A stretch of DNA of 64,000 nucleotides from Neomegalonema perideroedes DSM 15528 (lineage in GTDB: Bacteria; Pseudomonadota; Alphaproteobacteria; Rhodobacterales; Rhodobacteraceae): contig NZ_KB893654.1 of NCBI RefSeq assembly GCF_000374145.1, forward strand, positions 956,995-1,020,994, read 5' to 3'. Below, piece by piece: positions 34,366 through 43,918 of this stretch (positions within the stretch are counted from its first letter, which is position 1; each line of letters opens with the position of its first letter). The position numbers and the translations under genes were made by a program. The notes below the pieces were generated by a model. That model was not told the DNA's origin. It ran no database searches and saw only the letters and a list, made by a program, of their open reading frames with translations.

Positions 34366-35066
34366 AATTCGCCGTGTGCGGGGCCAGCGTCGTCGGGCCG
34401 GGCCATCTCGACCTTGGCGCGCCTAATCAGGATTCTCTCGTGGTGGGGGGATGTCGGGGCGGGTGGATCGCCGCCGTCGCCGACGGCTTGGGGTCCCGGA
34501 GGCTCAGCGGCCATGGATCGCGCGGCGCCTGCCGGGCCGCCCGGCGCGTTTTGAGGGAGGCCCCCGCGGAGTCCGATCCGGGCGCGGCGATTCCGAAGAT
34601 CCACGCGGGCTGGCTTCAGGAGCTCGGCGCGCTCTCCTCTCAGGAGGCGGCGACGACGCTGATCTTCGCCCGCGCGACGGCTCAGGGGGAGGTCATGGCC
34701 GCGCAATTGGGCGACGGCCTGCTGCTCGCGAGATGCGGCGGCCTCTTGCGGCGGCTCACGCCTGAACGCTCAAGCTTCGGAGATCTGACTTGGGCGCTGG
34801 AGGAGAATTGCGCCCCGGAGCGCTGGATTCTTCTACGGGACCGCCTTTCCCAGCCTGGGGACGGCGTGATTCTCGCCACGGACGGCGTCGCCGACGACCT
34901 CCGGCCCGAGGATCTCGGCGGCTTCATGGACGCGGTTTACGCGACCATCCGGGCGCGCAGCCGCCGCCGCGCGAAGCTCTGGCTTCAGGATCGCTTGGAG
35001 CATTGGCCGACTCCGCTGCATGGGGACGACAAGACCCTCGCCGCCATTTTCAGGATCTCTCCATGA
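34362..35066 (+). CDS. PP2C-type serine/threonine phosphatase of the TerY-P triad
   Basis: A 234-residue metal-dependent phosphatase. PP2C motifs in order: PNQDS (D24), AVADGLGS (D41), TTLIFA, AAQLGDG (D118), LATDGVADD (D174) and HGDDKTLAAI (D222/D223). All expected metal-binding aspartates are present, so it should be active. It probably reverses phosphorylation by the kinase encoded next, whose start overlaps its stop. TerY-P triads are thought to regulate associated effector proteins by phosphorylation (established for the gene association, not for this locus). Confidence 0.87.
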   Translation: MKFAVCGASVVGPGHLDLGAPNQDSLVVGGCRGGWIAAVADGLGSRRLSGHGSRGACRAARRVLREAPAESDPGAAIPKIHAGWLQELGALSSQEAATTLIFARATAQGEVMAAQLGDGLLLARCGGLLRRLTPERSSFGDLTWALEENCAPERWILLRDRLSQPGDGVILATDGVADDLRPEDLGGFMDAVYATIRARSRRRAKLWLQDRLEHWPTPLHGDDKTLAAIFRISP

Positions 35067-36574
35067 ACGCGATTCCTCCGGACGCCCCGCGCGACAGCGC
35101 CGAAAAGGTCAAGGATCAACATGGTCAGAGCTATAAGCTGACCAGCCTCGTCGGAGAGGGCGGGCAGGGAGCCGTCTGGGCGACCGACCAGCCCGGCGTT
35201 CTGGCGAAGCTGACGAATCTCAGAGGCGAAGCGGAGCTTTCCGAATGGCGCGGCAGAATCCGCGCCGTCATGCGCCAGCCGCTCGACGGGCTGAGCATCG
35301 CGCGGCCCCGGGCTTTGATCGTCGATCCGAAGCCCGGCTACGTCATGGATCTGATGGATGGGCTCCAGCCTTTGACCTTCATGACGGTCGAGGTTCTCGG
35401 CGCGCCGGAGGCCCTGCCCGCCTATATCCGCACGGGGGGCCTGCTGCGTCGTTTGAGGATCCTCGCGCGGCTGGCGCGCAGCCTCGCGGATCTGCATGGG
35501 CGCGGTCTGGCCTATAGCGATCTTTCGCCCGCGAACGTCTTCGTCTCGCAGAGCGAGGAACACGCCGAAGTCTGGCTGATCGACGCGGACAACATCTCAA
35601 GCCGGACGCAGACCGGCCTTCATACGCCCGATTACGGCGCGCCGGAGGTGGTCCGCGGCGAAGCCGGAACCGACGCTCTGACGGACGGCTGGAGCTTTGC
35701 GGTTTTGGCCTATCAGCTTCTCGTCCTCGGCCATCCCCTCAAGGGCGACGGGATCCTCGACGGCGCGCCCGAGCTGGAGGAGGCCGCCTTGCGCGGCGAG
35801 CGGCCTTGGGTCGACGATCCGCATGACCGCGGCAACGCCCTGTCGCGGGGCCTGCCGCGCGAGATCACGCTCAGCCGGGAGCTGCGCGGGCTCTTCGAAG
35901 AGTGCTTCGGGGCGGGGATGGGGGATCCGGGCGCGCGGCCGAGCCTCAACGCATGGGCCGAGGCCTTCGAGGCGGCTTGCGCGATCTGCGCGCCTTGCGA
36001 GGGCTGCGGCGGGTCTTTCCTCCATCTCTGCGCCTGCCCCTCCTGCGGCGAGGAATGGGGCGGCGAATTCGCCTCTCTGACGGAGCTTCGTCCGTTTTGT
36101 TCGGCTTGCGCGTGCGCCTTCCTTCCCGGGGAGGCGCAGATTTGCCCCTTTTGCGACCATGAACATCCCTCCGGCCGGAGGCTCCTGCTGCGGGAGTTCC
36201 GTCAGACGCCGCTGCAAGAGCTTCGGACGGCCGAGGGCGAGCATCCCGAGGAGCTGTTGCGGGAGCTGCGCTGGACTCCCACGGGCAAGGCGCTGGTTCT
36301 CGGCGGAGAGCCGGCCGCCGTGCGGCGCTCCGCGCCGGGCTGCTCCTTTCATGCGGAGGAATCCGCGCTCTGCCGCCTGCATCTGAAGCCGGACGGACTT
36401 TGGTTCTCTCCCGCCGAGGGCGCGCGGGTCGCTCTGGAGAGCGAGGAGGACGGCAAGAGGCTCGAAATCTCTTATGAGCGGCGCCTGAAAAGCGGAAGCC
36501 GCTCCGGCCGAATTTTCTCCCTGCATCTCGCGGAGGGCGAACAGGAGAGCTTCGTGTGGCGCTTCAGATGGTGA
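35063..36574 (+). CDS. Serine/threonine kinase with zinc ribbons, TerY-P triad
   Basis: A 503-residue protein. The kinase domain (about 20-300) has the glycine loop GEGGQG (31-36), K49 in VLAKL, a catalytic loop YSDLSPANVF in which D153 and N158 stand in for the HRD...N motif, and the metal Asp in LIDADN (D174/D176). The usual HRD is replaced by YSD, as in other divergent bacterial kinases. A cysteine cluster follows: C309, C312, C315, C323, C325, C328 and C346, C349, C361, C364, consistent with two zinc ribbons. The last about 130 residues are beta-rich and unidentified. Coupled to the phosphatase by ATGA overlap. Confidence 0.83.
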   Translation: MNAIPPDAPRDSAEKVKDQHGQSYKLTSLVGEGGQGAVWATDQPGVLAKLTNLRGEAELSEWRGRIRAVMRQPLDGLSIARPRALIVDPKPGYVMDLMDGLQPLTFMTVEVLGAPEALPAYIRTGGLLRRLRILARLARSLADLHGRGLAYSDLSPANVFVSQSEEHAEVWLIDADNISSRTQTGLHTPDYGAPEVVRGEAGTDALTDGWSFAVLAYQLLVLGHPLKGDGILDGAPELEEAALRGERPWVDDPHDRGNALSRGLPREITLSRELRGLFEECFGAGMGDPGARPSLNAWAEAFEAACAICAPCEGCGGSFLHLCACPSCGEEWGGEFASLTELRPFCSACACAFLPGEAQICPFCDHEHPSGRRLLLREFRQTPLQELRTAEGEHPEELLRELRWTPTGKALVLGGEPAAVRRSAPGCSFHAEESALCRLHLKPDGLWFSPAEGARVALESEEDGKRLEISYERRLKSGSRSGRIFSLHLAEGEQESFVWRFRW

Positions 36575-36581
36575 AATCGCA

Positions 36582-39500
36582 ATGAAACTCGGAGATTTCC
36601 CCTATCTTTCAAGAGAATTGGCGCGATTCTCCTGCGAAAGCCCGCCGCAGGGCTGGCGCAAGGGCGAGCCCGTTCAGGTCGCGCCGCAGGATGGGCGTTA
36701 TCTCATCCGTCAGGGCGATCTGCTCTGCGTCGGCGCCCCTGTGGAGCGGCCCGAGCAGATCAGGCTTCAGGCCCACGGCGATTCGACTCTCTGGTCTCTG
36801 GCGGATCGCCGGGGCGACGTCCTGCTGCTCCAGACGCTGAGCCTCGTCGAGGAGATGGCTCTGGATCTGACCATCGCCGTCGAAGAGGCCGTCGTCGAGC
36901 ATCTGCGCGACAAGCAGGAGATCGCCCAAGCGACTCCGGAGCGGGCCTTGATCTGGCTCAAGGCGCAATTCGTGATGGAGGTCGGGGAGAAGAACCGCGT
37001 CCTCATCGATGGTTTTGAAGACGCCTCCACCGACAGCTTCAAGATGATGGGCGCCAAATGGCAGGCGGTGATCCGGCGCGAAGCGGGGGCGCTCCGGCTG
37101 AAGCGCGTCAGTCGGCTGCGCGAGCCGCGCGGGCGTCCGGCCGCGATCCTCGGCGCGATCCGCTTTCAGGACGCCAGCGTCGCCGCGGTTCTGCAAAGCC
37201 CGGATCAGGTCGCGCTTCTCGACGCCGCTCTGCGAGGCGACGGCGGTTATCTGCAGAGCTGGCGGCGCTATGGCGAGCTGGAATGGAGCAAGGCGCGGCG
37301 GCGCGCGGAGACGCTCGGCGCGCTTCCCTTCACGCGTGGCGAGCGGCCCGAGGAGGATCGGGAAGGCGCCTGGTTTCTCAGAGTCGAAGCGGCGGCGCTT
37401 CAGGATTTCCGCCGCAGATGGAGGGAGGCCGGGTTTTCGGAAGCCTCCGCCGACATGGAGCTGACGGAGGAGATGCCGGATTTCTTCGGGCTTTCCGAAG
37501 AGGAGGGGCCTGCGCGCCGGGGAGCGGGAGAACGCATGTTCGGCGCGATCCGCTTTCAGGATGGAGGCGTCGTCTTCCAGACGGCCGAAGGGGCCGACGC
37601 CCCCGATCCCCCCCAAACAGGCTTTTTATCCTATTCCCTCTCCGGCGACCACGCCGTGAAGAGCCGTCGGGAAGTCGCCTGGCGGCTCATTCAGCGAGGG
37701 AGCCGCCTGCCGCAGCTCCATTATATTCTGGAGGGCCTGAATCCGCCGAGCGCCGCGCGGCCGAAGATTCAGGGCGTTTCGCGCGCGGCGCTGGCCTGCT
37801 TCAAGGGGCCTCCGACGCCGCGTCAGCAGCTGGCCCTCGAGGTCGCCCTCAATACGCCGGATCTGGCGCTGATCGTCGGTCCGCCGGGCACGGGCAAGAC
37901 TCAGGTGATCGCGGCTTTGCAGCGGCGCCTCGCCGAAACTTTCGGCGAAGAGGAGATGCGCCATCAGGTGCTGGTCAGCAGCTTCCAGCATGACGCCGTC
38001 GACAACGCCCTTGAGCGCTCGAAGGTGTTCGGACTGCCCGGCCTGAAGATCGGGGGCCGCAGACGCGGCGCGGAGGCGCGCGCGGATCAGATCGACAAAT
38101 GGCGCATGGAGACCAGCCGGGAGATCGGCGAGCGCGTCGAGGAGATCCGCCGCAAGGATCCGCTCGCCGAGAAGCTGATCGAACTGGAGCGCCGGATCGC
38201 CGCCATGAAGCTGGCGCGCATGGCGCCGGAGGCGCGCCGCAAAGGCTTTGAGGAGATCGACGGACGTCTCGCGGAGCTGGATCAGGCGGGGCTGCGCCTG
38301 TCCGGGGCGGCGGCGCTGGACTGGAGGAGGTTTCTTGCGGCCGAGCGGGAGGAGGCTCTGCGTCTGGATCAGGCGCGCGACGCGAGATTGATCCGTTCGG
38401 CGCGGGCCTTGCGGACCAGCGCCTCCGGCTTCGCCGACGACGGCGCGGAGCGCGTGCGCCGCCTCGCGCGCGAACTGAGAGGCGCGAAGATTCCGCTCGG
38501 CCATGAGGATCGGGAGAGACTGGAGGATTTGGGAGAGCGCGAGACCGCCGCCCCGGAGGAGCTTCTCGGCCTCGCGGCCTTCCGGGACGCTCTGATCGAC
38601 CAACTCTCGCCCGACCGCAGAATCCTGCCTTCCCGTCAGGCTCTGACCGAAGAGGCTCTGAAGATGCTGTCGGAGATCGAGCGGGGGATCGAGACGCCCT
38701 TGCGCCGGTCGAGGCGAGGGGTCTTCGGCGTTCTGAACGCCTATTGCGCGGCGCTCGATCAGGCGCCGGACGAGGCCAAACGCGCCCTGACCGAATATGC
38801 GAGCACGGTCGGCGCGACCTGTCAGCAGGCTGCGGGCCGGGCCATGGCCGACGTGAAAAGCCTCAGCGCGCAGGCGCTTCCGCGCGACGGCGTCTCCTTC
38901 GACACGGTGATCGTGGATGAAGCCGCCCGCGCGAATCCTCTGGATTTGTTCATTCCCATGTCCATGGCGAGCCGCCGCATCGTGCTGGTCGGGGATCATC
39001 GCCAGCTTCCCCAGCTCATTCAGCAGCATCTGGAGGACGAGCTTGTCGCCGAACGCGGGCTGACGGACGAGCAGGCGGAGACGGCCGAGCGCAATCTCTA
39101 TCGCAAGAGCCTCTTCGAGCGTCTGTTGGGCCAGTTAAGGGCGCAGGAGCGGGCGGACGGCGTGCGGCGCGTCGTCATGCTGGACGAGCAATATCGCATG
39201 CATCCGACTTTGGGCGCCTTCATCAGCGCGCAGTTCTATGAATCGGAGGGCCTCGATCCTGTGCGCTCCGGCCGCCCCGCCTCGGATTTCGCCCATGAGA
39301 TTCCCGGCTATGAGGGCCGCTGCGCCGCCTGGCTGGACGCGCCTCTGCGCGAAGGGGAGAAAGGGGCGGTCCGCAGCGGCTCCAGCTGGATCCGGGAGGT
39401 CGAGGCGCGGGAGATCGCCCGCGAGGTCAAGCGGCTCGCCGACGCCTGCGGCCCGGATCTCAGCATCGGCGCGATCTCTTTCTACAAAGCGCAAAGCGAC

Positions 39501-39920
39501 TGCATTCTGCGCGCCTTCGAAAAACAGGGGCTCGCGACGCGGGAGAACGGCGAGCTGCGCATCGCGGAGGGCTACGCCCGCACCAGCGCCGGAGACGAGC
39601 GCCTGCGCGTCGGCACGGCGGACGCCTTTCAGGGCAAGGAATTCGACGTGACCTTTCTCTCCCTCGTGCGCTCGGCCCGGCCCGCCTCCTCGGAATCGCC
39701 GGATCCGGAGGAGCGGGAGCTCAGGCTTCGGACGCGATACGGCCATCTGCGCCTCGCCAACCGCATGAACGTCGCGATGAGCCGTCAGAGGAAGCTGCTC
39801 GTCGTCGTCGGCGACCGGGCCATGGCGGAGGGCGCGGAGGCTGAAGAGGGCGTTCCGGCTCTGGCCGCTTTCCTGAGGCTGTGCCTCGAAGAGCGGAGGA
39901 GGTCCGTTCATGGCTCTTGA
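36582..39920 (+). CDS. DNA2/NAM7-type superfamily 1 helicase
   Basis: A 1112-residue protein. The SF1 motor occupies the C-terminal two thirds: Walker A GPPGTGKT (433-440), Walker B VIVDEAARANP (D779-E780), motif III LVGDHRQLPQL, motif IV region LDEQYRMHP (QYRMHP at 870-875), motif V VGTADAFQGKEFDV and motif VI NVAMSRQRKLLVVVGD. A long helical insertion (about 500-720) separates the two Walker motifs, as in Upf1/NAM7-like helicases. The N-terminal 400 residues are unidentified, with two IRFQD beta repeats. Such helicases unwind DNA or RNA; in defence loci they often act with nucleases. It starts eight bases after the kinase gene. Confidence 0.87.
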   Translation: MKLGDFPYLSRELARFSCESPPQGWRKGEPVQVAPQDGRYLIRQGDLLCVGAPVERPEQIRLQAHGDSTLWSLADRRGDVLLLQTLSLVEEMALDLTIAVEEAVVEHLRDKQEIAQATPERALIWLKAQFVMEVGEKNRVLIDGFEDASTDSFKMMGAKWQAVIRREAGALRLKRVSRLREPRGRPAAILGAIRFQDASVAAVLQSPDQVALLDAALRGDGGYLQSWRRYGELEWSKARRRAETLGALPFTRGERPEEDREGAWFLRVEAAALQDFRRRWREAGFSEASADMELTEEMPDFFGLSEEEGPARRGAGERMFGAIRFQDGGVVFQTAEGADAPDPPQTGFLSYSLSGDHAVKSRREVAWRLIQRGSRLPQLHYILEGLNPPSAARPKIQGVSRAALACFKGPPTPRQQLALEVALNTPDLALIVGPPGTGKTQVIAALQRRLAETFGEEEMRHQVLVSSFQHDAVDNALERSKVFGLPGLKIGGRRRGAEARADQIDKWRMETSREIGERVEEIRRKDPLAEKLIELERRIAAMKLARMAPEARRKGFEEIDGRLAELDQAGLRLSGAAALDWRRFLAAEREEALRLDQARDARLIRSARALRTSASGFADDGAERVRRLARELRGAKIPLGHEDRERLEDLGERETAAPEELLGLAAFRDALIDQLSPDRRILPSRQALTEEALKMLSEIERGIETPLRRSRRGVFGVLNAYCAALDQAPDEAKRALTEYASTVGATCQQAAGRAMADVKSLSAQALPRDGVSFDTVIVDEAARANPLDLFIPMSMASRRIVLVGDHRQLPQLIQQHLEDELVAERGLTDEQAETAERNLYRKSLFERLLGQLRAQERADGVRRVVMLDEQYRMHPTLGAFISAQFYESEGLDPVRSGRPASDFAHEIPGYEGRCAAWLDAPLREGEKGAVRSGSSWIREVEAREIAREVKRLADACGPDLSIGAISFYKAQSDCILRAFEKQGLATRENGELRIAEGYARTSAGDERLRVGTADAFQGKEFDVTFLSLVRSARPASSESPDPEERELRLRTRYGHLRLANRMNVAMSRQRKLLVVVGDRAMAEGAEAEEGVPALAAFLRLCLEERRRSVHGS

Positions 39921-41394
39921 GCGCTATCTTCGCTTCGGCGATCAGCGGTCCCGCGGGCCCAGAGGCGCGCGCTCTTTGCTGTGGCCCGTCCATGTCTGGA
40001 AGACGTTTCAGCCGAGACGCCGTCCGCAGCCCAATCTCTTTCAGGAGGCGATTTTAGGCTTGGCCCGCGCCGGACTCCGCAACGTCGAGGAGATGGCGGC
40101 GCTGCTGGGATTGGATCGGGATCTGGTCGCCTTCGTCATCCGCGCGCAGCTGATTCCGAAAGGCTGGCTGGATTCCAGCCTTGCGGTGACCGCACGGGGC
40201 GAAGAGCTCCTGGACGGCGCCGAGGACATCCGGTCGGACGTCATCCTCGTCTACGCGTATCAGGACGCGATTTCAGGCGACTGGCTGCCCCGCTTCACCG
40301 AGTCCCTGTCGGAGATCGAAGCCGAAGACGGCAAGGCGCAGGGCTATCCGGTTTTTCGGTTGGGCCGGGATTCCGGCTATACGGATTCTCCGTTCCTCCT
40401 GCGGGGGCGCCGAGAGGCCTCCGCGGATCTCGCGGGCCTTTTGAGGGCCTGGAGCCGCTCTTCGCGGGATCGGCGCGGTTCGTTCGGCTCCTCCGAAGAA
40501 GACGCGCGCGGCGCCTCCGCGACGGCCGAACACGCCTTTTCTTTCGCCGCGGGGGAGAGCGAACCCATGTGGATCTGGACCTGGGCTCTTCCGGATCCGT
40601 CCCGCGTCCATCGTCTGCTGATCGCCGATCCTTTTGACCGGCAAAGCACCGTGGATTGGCTGCGCAAGCCTTTGCTCGACGAGGTTCTGCCGGAGAACCC
40701 AGGGCTGGAGAAATATCTCAGGACTATTCCGGGCTTCGCCCCGGCAGGGGCCTCCGCCGACCAGACCCGCCAGGGGGTCCGGGAGGAGGTCGATTGGAGA
40801 ATCTTCGAAGAATACGGCTGGGCGCGCCGCGAGCCGCTTTTAGCGGAGCATCTCGGGGCGGTTTTGCGCGGCCTCGCCATGGCGGGCCGGGAAGCGAATC
40901 CGCCGCGGGAGGATCTGGAGAATCTGCTGATCCAGAGCCAGAAGCTCGCGGAGAGCTTGATGCAATGGATGCTCGGCGCCTATCCGCCGCAAGCGCGGCG
41001 TCTGCCCGATGGGCGGATCAAGCGTGAGTGGACGCGGGAGGAGGCGGAGGCCGCGCTGTCGAAGCTTGGCCTCGGCCGGCTGTCCAAAAGCGAGATCGAT
41101 CGGCTCGCCACGCAGAAGCTGCCTGCGGTCCGCGCCGCCGTCCGGAATGGAGAGGCTTCTCTGAAGGCGCAGATCTTCGCCGGCCTGATCGCCGCCGCCG
41201 ATCATGACGAGCACCCGTTTTTCAAGCGCGCCTCCGGAAGTCTGGAGCTTGATCGCCTGTTCGATCTGGCCGACCTGCGCAACAAGGCGGCGCATGCGAG
41301 CGCCCTGCGCATTTCAAAACAAGACGCTCTGAACCATGGCGAATTCGTCCTCGCTTGGGTCGCCCGTTTTAAGGAAGACATCGAACATGGCTAA
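39910..41394 (+). CDS. Unrecognised protein with wHTH-like start and HEPN-like R-x4-H end
   Basis: A 494-residue protein I cannot assign to a family. Residues about 40-90 (NLFQEAILGLARAGLRNVEEMAALLGL and following) look like a winged helix-turn-helix. The middle contains WTWALPDPSRVHRLLIADPF. The C-terminal 80 residues are helical and contain LADLRNKAAHAS with R457 and H462; R-N-x3-H in the last helices of a four-helix bundle is the hallmark of HEPN ribonuclease domains. If real, this would be the RNA-cleaving effector of the locus. It starts 11 bases inside the helicase end and overlaps the next gene by eight bases. Confidence 0.55.
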   Translation: MALERYLRFGDQRSRGPRGARSLLWPVHVWKTFQPRRRPQPNLFQEAILGLARAGLRNVEEMAALLGLDRDLVAFVIRAQLIPKGWLDSSLAVTARGEELLDGAEDIRSDVILVYAYQDAISGDWLPRFTESLSEIEAEDGKAQGYPVFRLGRDSGYTDSPFLLRGRREASADLAGLLRAWSRSSRDRRGSFGSSEEDARGASATAEHAFSFAAGESEPMWIWTWALPDPSRVHRLLIADPFDRQSTVDWLRKPLLDEVLPENPGLEKYLRTIPGFAPAGASADQTRQGVREEVDWRIFEEYGWARREPLLAEHLGAVLRGLAMAGREANPPREDLENLLIQSQKLAESLMQWMLGAYPPQARRLPDGRIKREWTREEAEAALSKLGLGRLSKSEIDRLATQKLPAVRAAVRNGEASLKAQIFAGLIAAADHDEHPFFKRASGSLELDRLFDLADLRNKAAHASALRISKQDALNHGEFVLAWVARFKEDIEHG

Positions 41395-43918
41395 AAAAGA
41401 CCATAAGCAGCGATATGGCTCGCAGATCCCGGCGCCCCTTTCGCTGAAAGCGGCGGCGTCGACGGCGAGCGCCTCTGTCCTGGTCGCGGAGGATGAGGCG
41501 GCGGAGCGGCCCGCCAGCGCGTTCGGGTCTCTCGGCCAAGAGGCGGAGGAGATCCGCCCGCTTCCGCCGCCCTCTTCGCCAGAGGCGAGTCTGCGCGCTT
41601 TGGTCAGGCGACATGAGGAGGCGGAGCAAGCCCTCGCCGCGCTCGGGCCCTTCGGCCATGAAACGCCGAAGCTGGAGCCTCTGGCGGAGGAGATCCGCGC
41701 GGAGCTGGCGCGGACTCCGGAGAATGCGCGGGAATTCTCTGAAAGACTTCAGGATCTTGAGGATCTCATCGCGAAGCTGCGCGCGTGGTGGGGATCGGCG
41801 CAGGAGACCTGCGGCAGGCTCCGGAGCATCGAGGAGAAGAAATCCGCGCGCCTGAAGGATGTCGAGGAGGAGCGCGAGCGGCTGAGCGTTCAGGCCCGGC
41901 GGCTGAAGGCGGATCAGGACGAACTGAAGGCCGATCACGAGGCGGCCGGGATTCTCCGCAGCCAGCTGGCGGAGCGCGAAACTCGATTGGAGGCGCGCGA
42001 GCTCAACGCCCGGCTCGGCTTCGGCAAGGAGCGGGAGGATTCGCTCTCCGAGCTGAAGCAGGAGATCCTCGATTTCGAAAGCCGGCGAGAGGAATCGCGT
42101 CGGCGGATCGAGCGCGAAGAGCGAGAGCGGGGCGAAGTCTTCTACAAACGCGAGGAGGAGATCAGGCGGAAGGAGGAGGCCGCCGAACTGAGGAGGAAGG
42201 AGCTTGATAAAAAGCGCCAGCGTCTGGACTCCGACGAGCGGCGTCTCGATCAGGAGCGCGAGGAGATCGCGCGAGACGCGCGCGAGGAAGCGGATCGCGA
42301 AATCAAACGTCTGGAGGCCGCCCGCGACGAGGAGCGCACAAGCCTGATCAAAGCCTGGGACGACCGCGACGAGCTGAGGACCAAGCTGGAGAGCCATCGA
42401 CGCTTCTCCGAGCTTCTCGCGGGCCGCTCGCCGGAGGACTGGGAAGAGGAGAGGCGCGCGCTCAAGCGTCGATGCGAGGAATTGGAGGAGGCCGCCGCGC
42501 GGGCGCGTCATGAGGGGGGCGCCGTCGAGAACGCCGCCCTGCGCAAGACATGCGAGGACTTGCAGGCGAAGCTTGAGGAGACGACGGCGCAATTGAACGC
42601 CGATCAGAGCCAGCTTGCGACGCTGCGTCAGGGCGTCGGCGCGAAACAAACGCTGGAGCAAGAGAAAAGGGCGCTTGAAAAGAACAATCAGCTTCTGAGC
42701 GCCCGCCTGAACCAATTGGCGGGGGATGTGGAGGATCTGACGCGGAAACAGCAAGCGGCTCATCCCTTCCCGGAGATGTCCCGGCTGGACGCGGACGCCG
42801 AAGAGCGCGAAGAGGCGATCAGAACCGGAGAGCCGCAGGCCAAGCCGCAGCTGATTCCGGAGCTGCGGGATTTCGTGGAGGATCTCCGGCACCGCATCGC
42901 TCAGGCGGAGGGCGCGGCGGAGCTTTACTTCCGCTCCGAAGACGTCCGGATTTTCCTCGCGGGCCTCGCCATGAGCCGCCTGCACATCCTTCAGGGCGTC
43001 AGCGGCACGGGCAAGACGAGCCTCGCCAAGGCTTTCGCGAAGGCCGTGGACGGCCATTGCACGGACATCGCCGTACAGGCCGGCTGGCGCGACCGCGACG
43101 ATCTGCTGGGCCATTACAACGCTTTCGAGAAGCGCTTCTATGAGCGCGATTGCCTTCAGGGCCTCTATCGCGCGCAGACCAGGCCCTTCGAGGATCGCGT
43201 CAACATCATTCTGCTCGACGAGATGAACCTCTCGCGCCCGGAGCAGTATTTCGCCGAATTCCTCTCCGCGCTGGAGAAGAACGATCCTCAGGACCGGCTC
43301 GTCAGCCTGTCTGAGAGCGCGCTGCCGCAAGCTCCGAAACTGCTCGTGGAGGGGCGCAAGCTCCGCGTTCCGGAAAACGTCTGGTTCATCGGCACCGCCA
43401 ATCACGACGAAACCACCAATGAATTCGCCGATAAGACCTATGACCGGGCGCACGTCATGACCCTGCCGCGTCATGAAGAGGTTTTCCGGATTCAGAAAAA
43501 GACTCCGGCGCGTTATAGCCGCCGCTCGCTTGAGCAGCGCTTTCAAAAGGCCGTGGAGGATCACGGCGAGGAGGTCGGCGCGGCGCTTGACCTGCTCGCG
43601 GGGGGCGAGCTCTCCGGCGTTCTGCGACAGCGCTTCGGCTTCGGATGGGGCAACCGCTTCGAGCGGCAGGCGAAGCGGTTCCTCCCGGTCTTCATGGCCG
43701 CGGGCGGCGCCTTGGGCGACGGCCTCGACCATCTGCTGGCGAGCCGCGTCTTCCGGCGCGGCAAAGTGACGGCGCGTTACGACGCCGGAGTCGAGGATCT
43801 GCGGGAGGTCGAGCGCGCGCTTGAGGATCTCTGGACCGCAGGCGGCTGGAGCACGCTTCCGGAGCTGTCCATGGAGCTTCTTGAGGGGGATCTGCGCAAG
43901 AAGGAGCGGGGCGCATGA
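41387..43918 (+). CDS. Long coiled-coil protein with C-terminal McrB-type AAA+ domain
   Basis: An 843-residue protein. Residues about 65-480 are almost entirely charged heptad-type coiled coil (Glu/Arg/Leu-rich, for example RREESRRRIEREERERGE). The AAA+ GTPase/ATPase domain follows: Walker A GVSGTGKT (537-544), Walker B IILLDEMNLSRPEQYF (D611-E612), and sensor FIGTANHDETT, with the McrB-like GWRDRDDLLGHYN loop between. McrB proteins assemble rings that drive DNA translocation with an McrC nuclease. The coiled coil probably serves for target sensing or oligomerisation. The start at 41387 overlaps the previous stop; the next gene overlaps by four bases. Confidence 0.85.
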   Translation: MAKKDHKQRYGSQIPAPLSLKAAASTASASVLVAEDEAAERPASAFGSLGQEAEEIRPLPPPSSPEASLRALVRRHEEAEQALAALGPFGHETPKLEPLAEEIRAELARTPENAREFSERLQDLEDLIAKLRAWWGSAQETCGRLRSIEEKKSARLKDVEEERERLSVQARRLKADQDELKADHEAAGILRSQLAERETRLEARELNARLGFGKEREDSLSELKQEILDFESRREESRRRIEREERERGEVFYKREEEIRRKEEAAELRRKELDKKRQRLDSDERRLDQEREEIARDAREEADREIKRLEAARDEERTSLIKAWDDRDELRTKLESHRRFSELLAGRSPEDWEEERRALKRRCEELEEAAARARHEGGAVENAALRKTCEDLQAKLEETTAQLNADQSQLATLRQGVGAKQTLEQEKRALEKNNQLLSARLNQLAGDVEDLTRKQQAAHPFPEMSRLDADAEEREEAIRTGEPQAKPQLIPELRDFVEDLRHRIAQAEGAAELYFRSEDVRIFLAGLAMSRLHILQGVSGTGKTSLAKAFAKAVDGHCTDIAVQAGWRDRDDLLGHYNAFEKRFYERDCLQGLYRAQTRPFEDRVNIILLDEMNLSRPEQYFAEFLSALEKNDPQDRLVSLSESALPQAPKLLVEGRKLRVPENVWFIGTANHDETTNEFADKTYDRAHVMTLPRHEEVFRIQKKTPARYSRRSLEQRFQKAVEDHGEEVGAALDLLAGGELSGVLRQRFGFGWGNRFERQAKRFLPVFMAAGGALGDGLDHLLASRVFRRGKVTARYDAGVEDLREVERALEDLWTAGGWSTLPELSMELLEGDLRKKERGA

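Noticed and set aside
42050-42330. Possible tandem DNA repeat in the Glu/Arg-rich part of the coiled-coil gene
   Set aside because: The repetition is of codon type (GAG, CGC) from heptad coding; no fixed repeat unit is seen.
41369-43732. Open reading frame of 787 codons on the minus strand
   Set aside because: Antisense shadow of the coiled-coil/McrB gene; leucine-rich only because it mirrors Glu/Arg codons.
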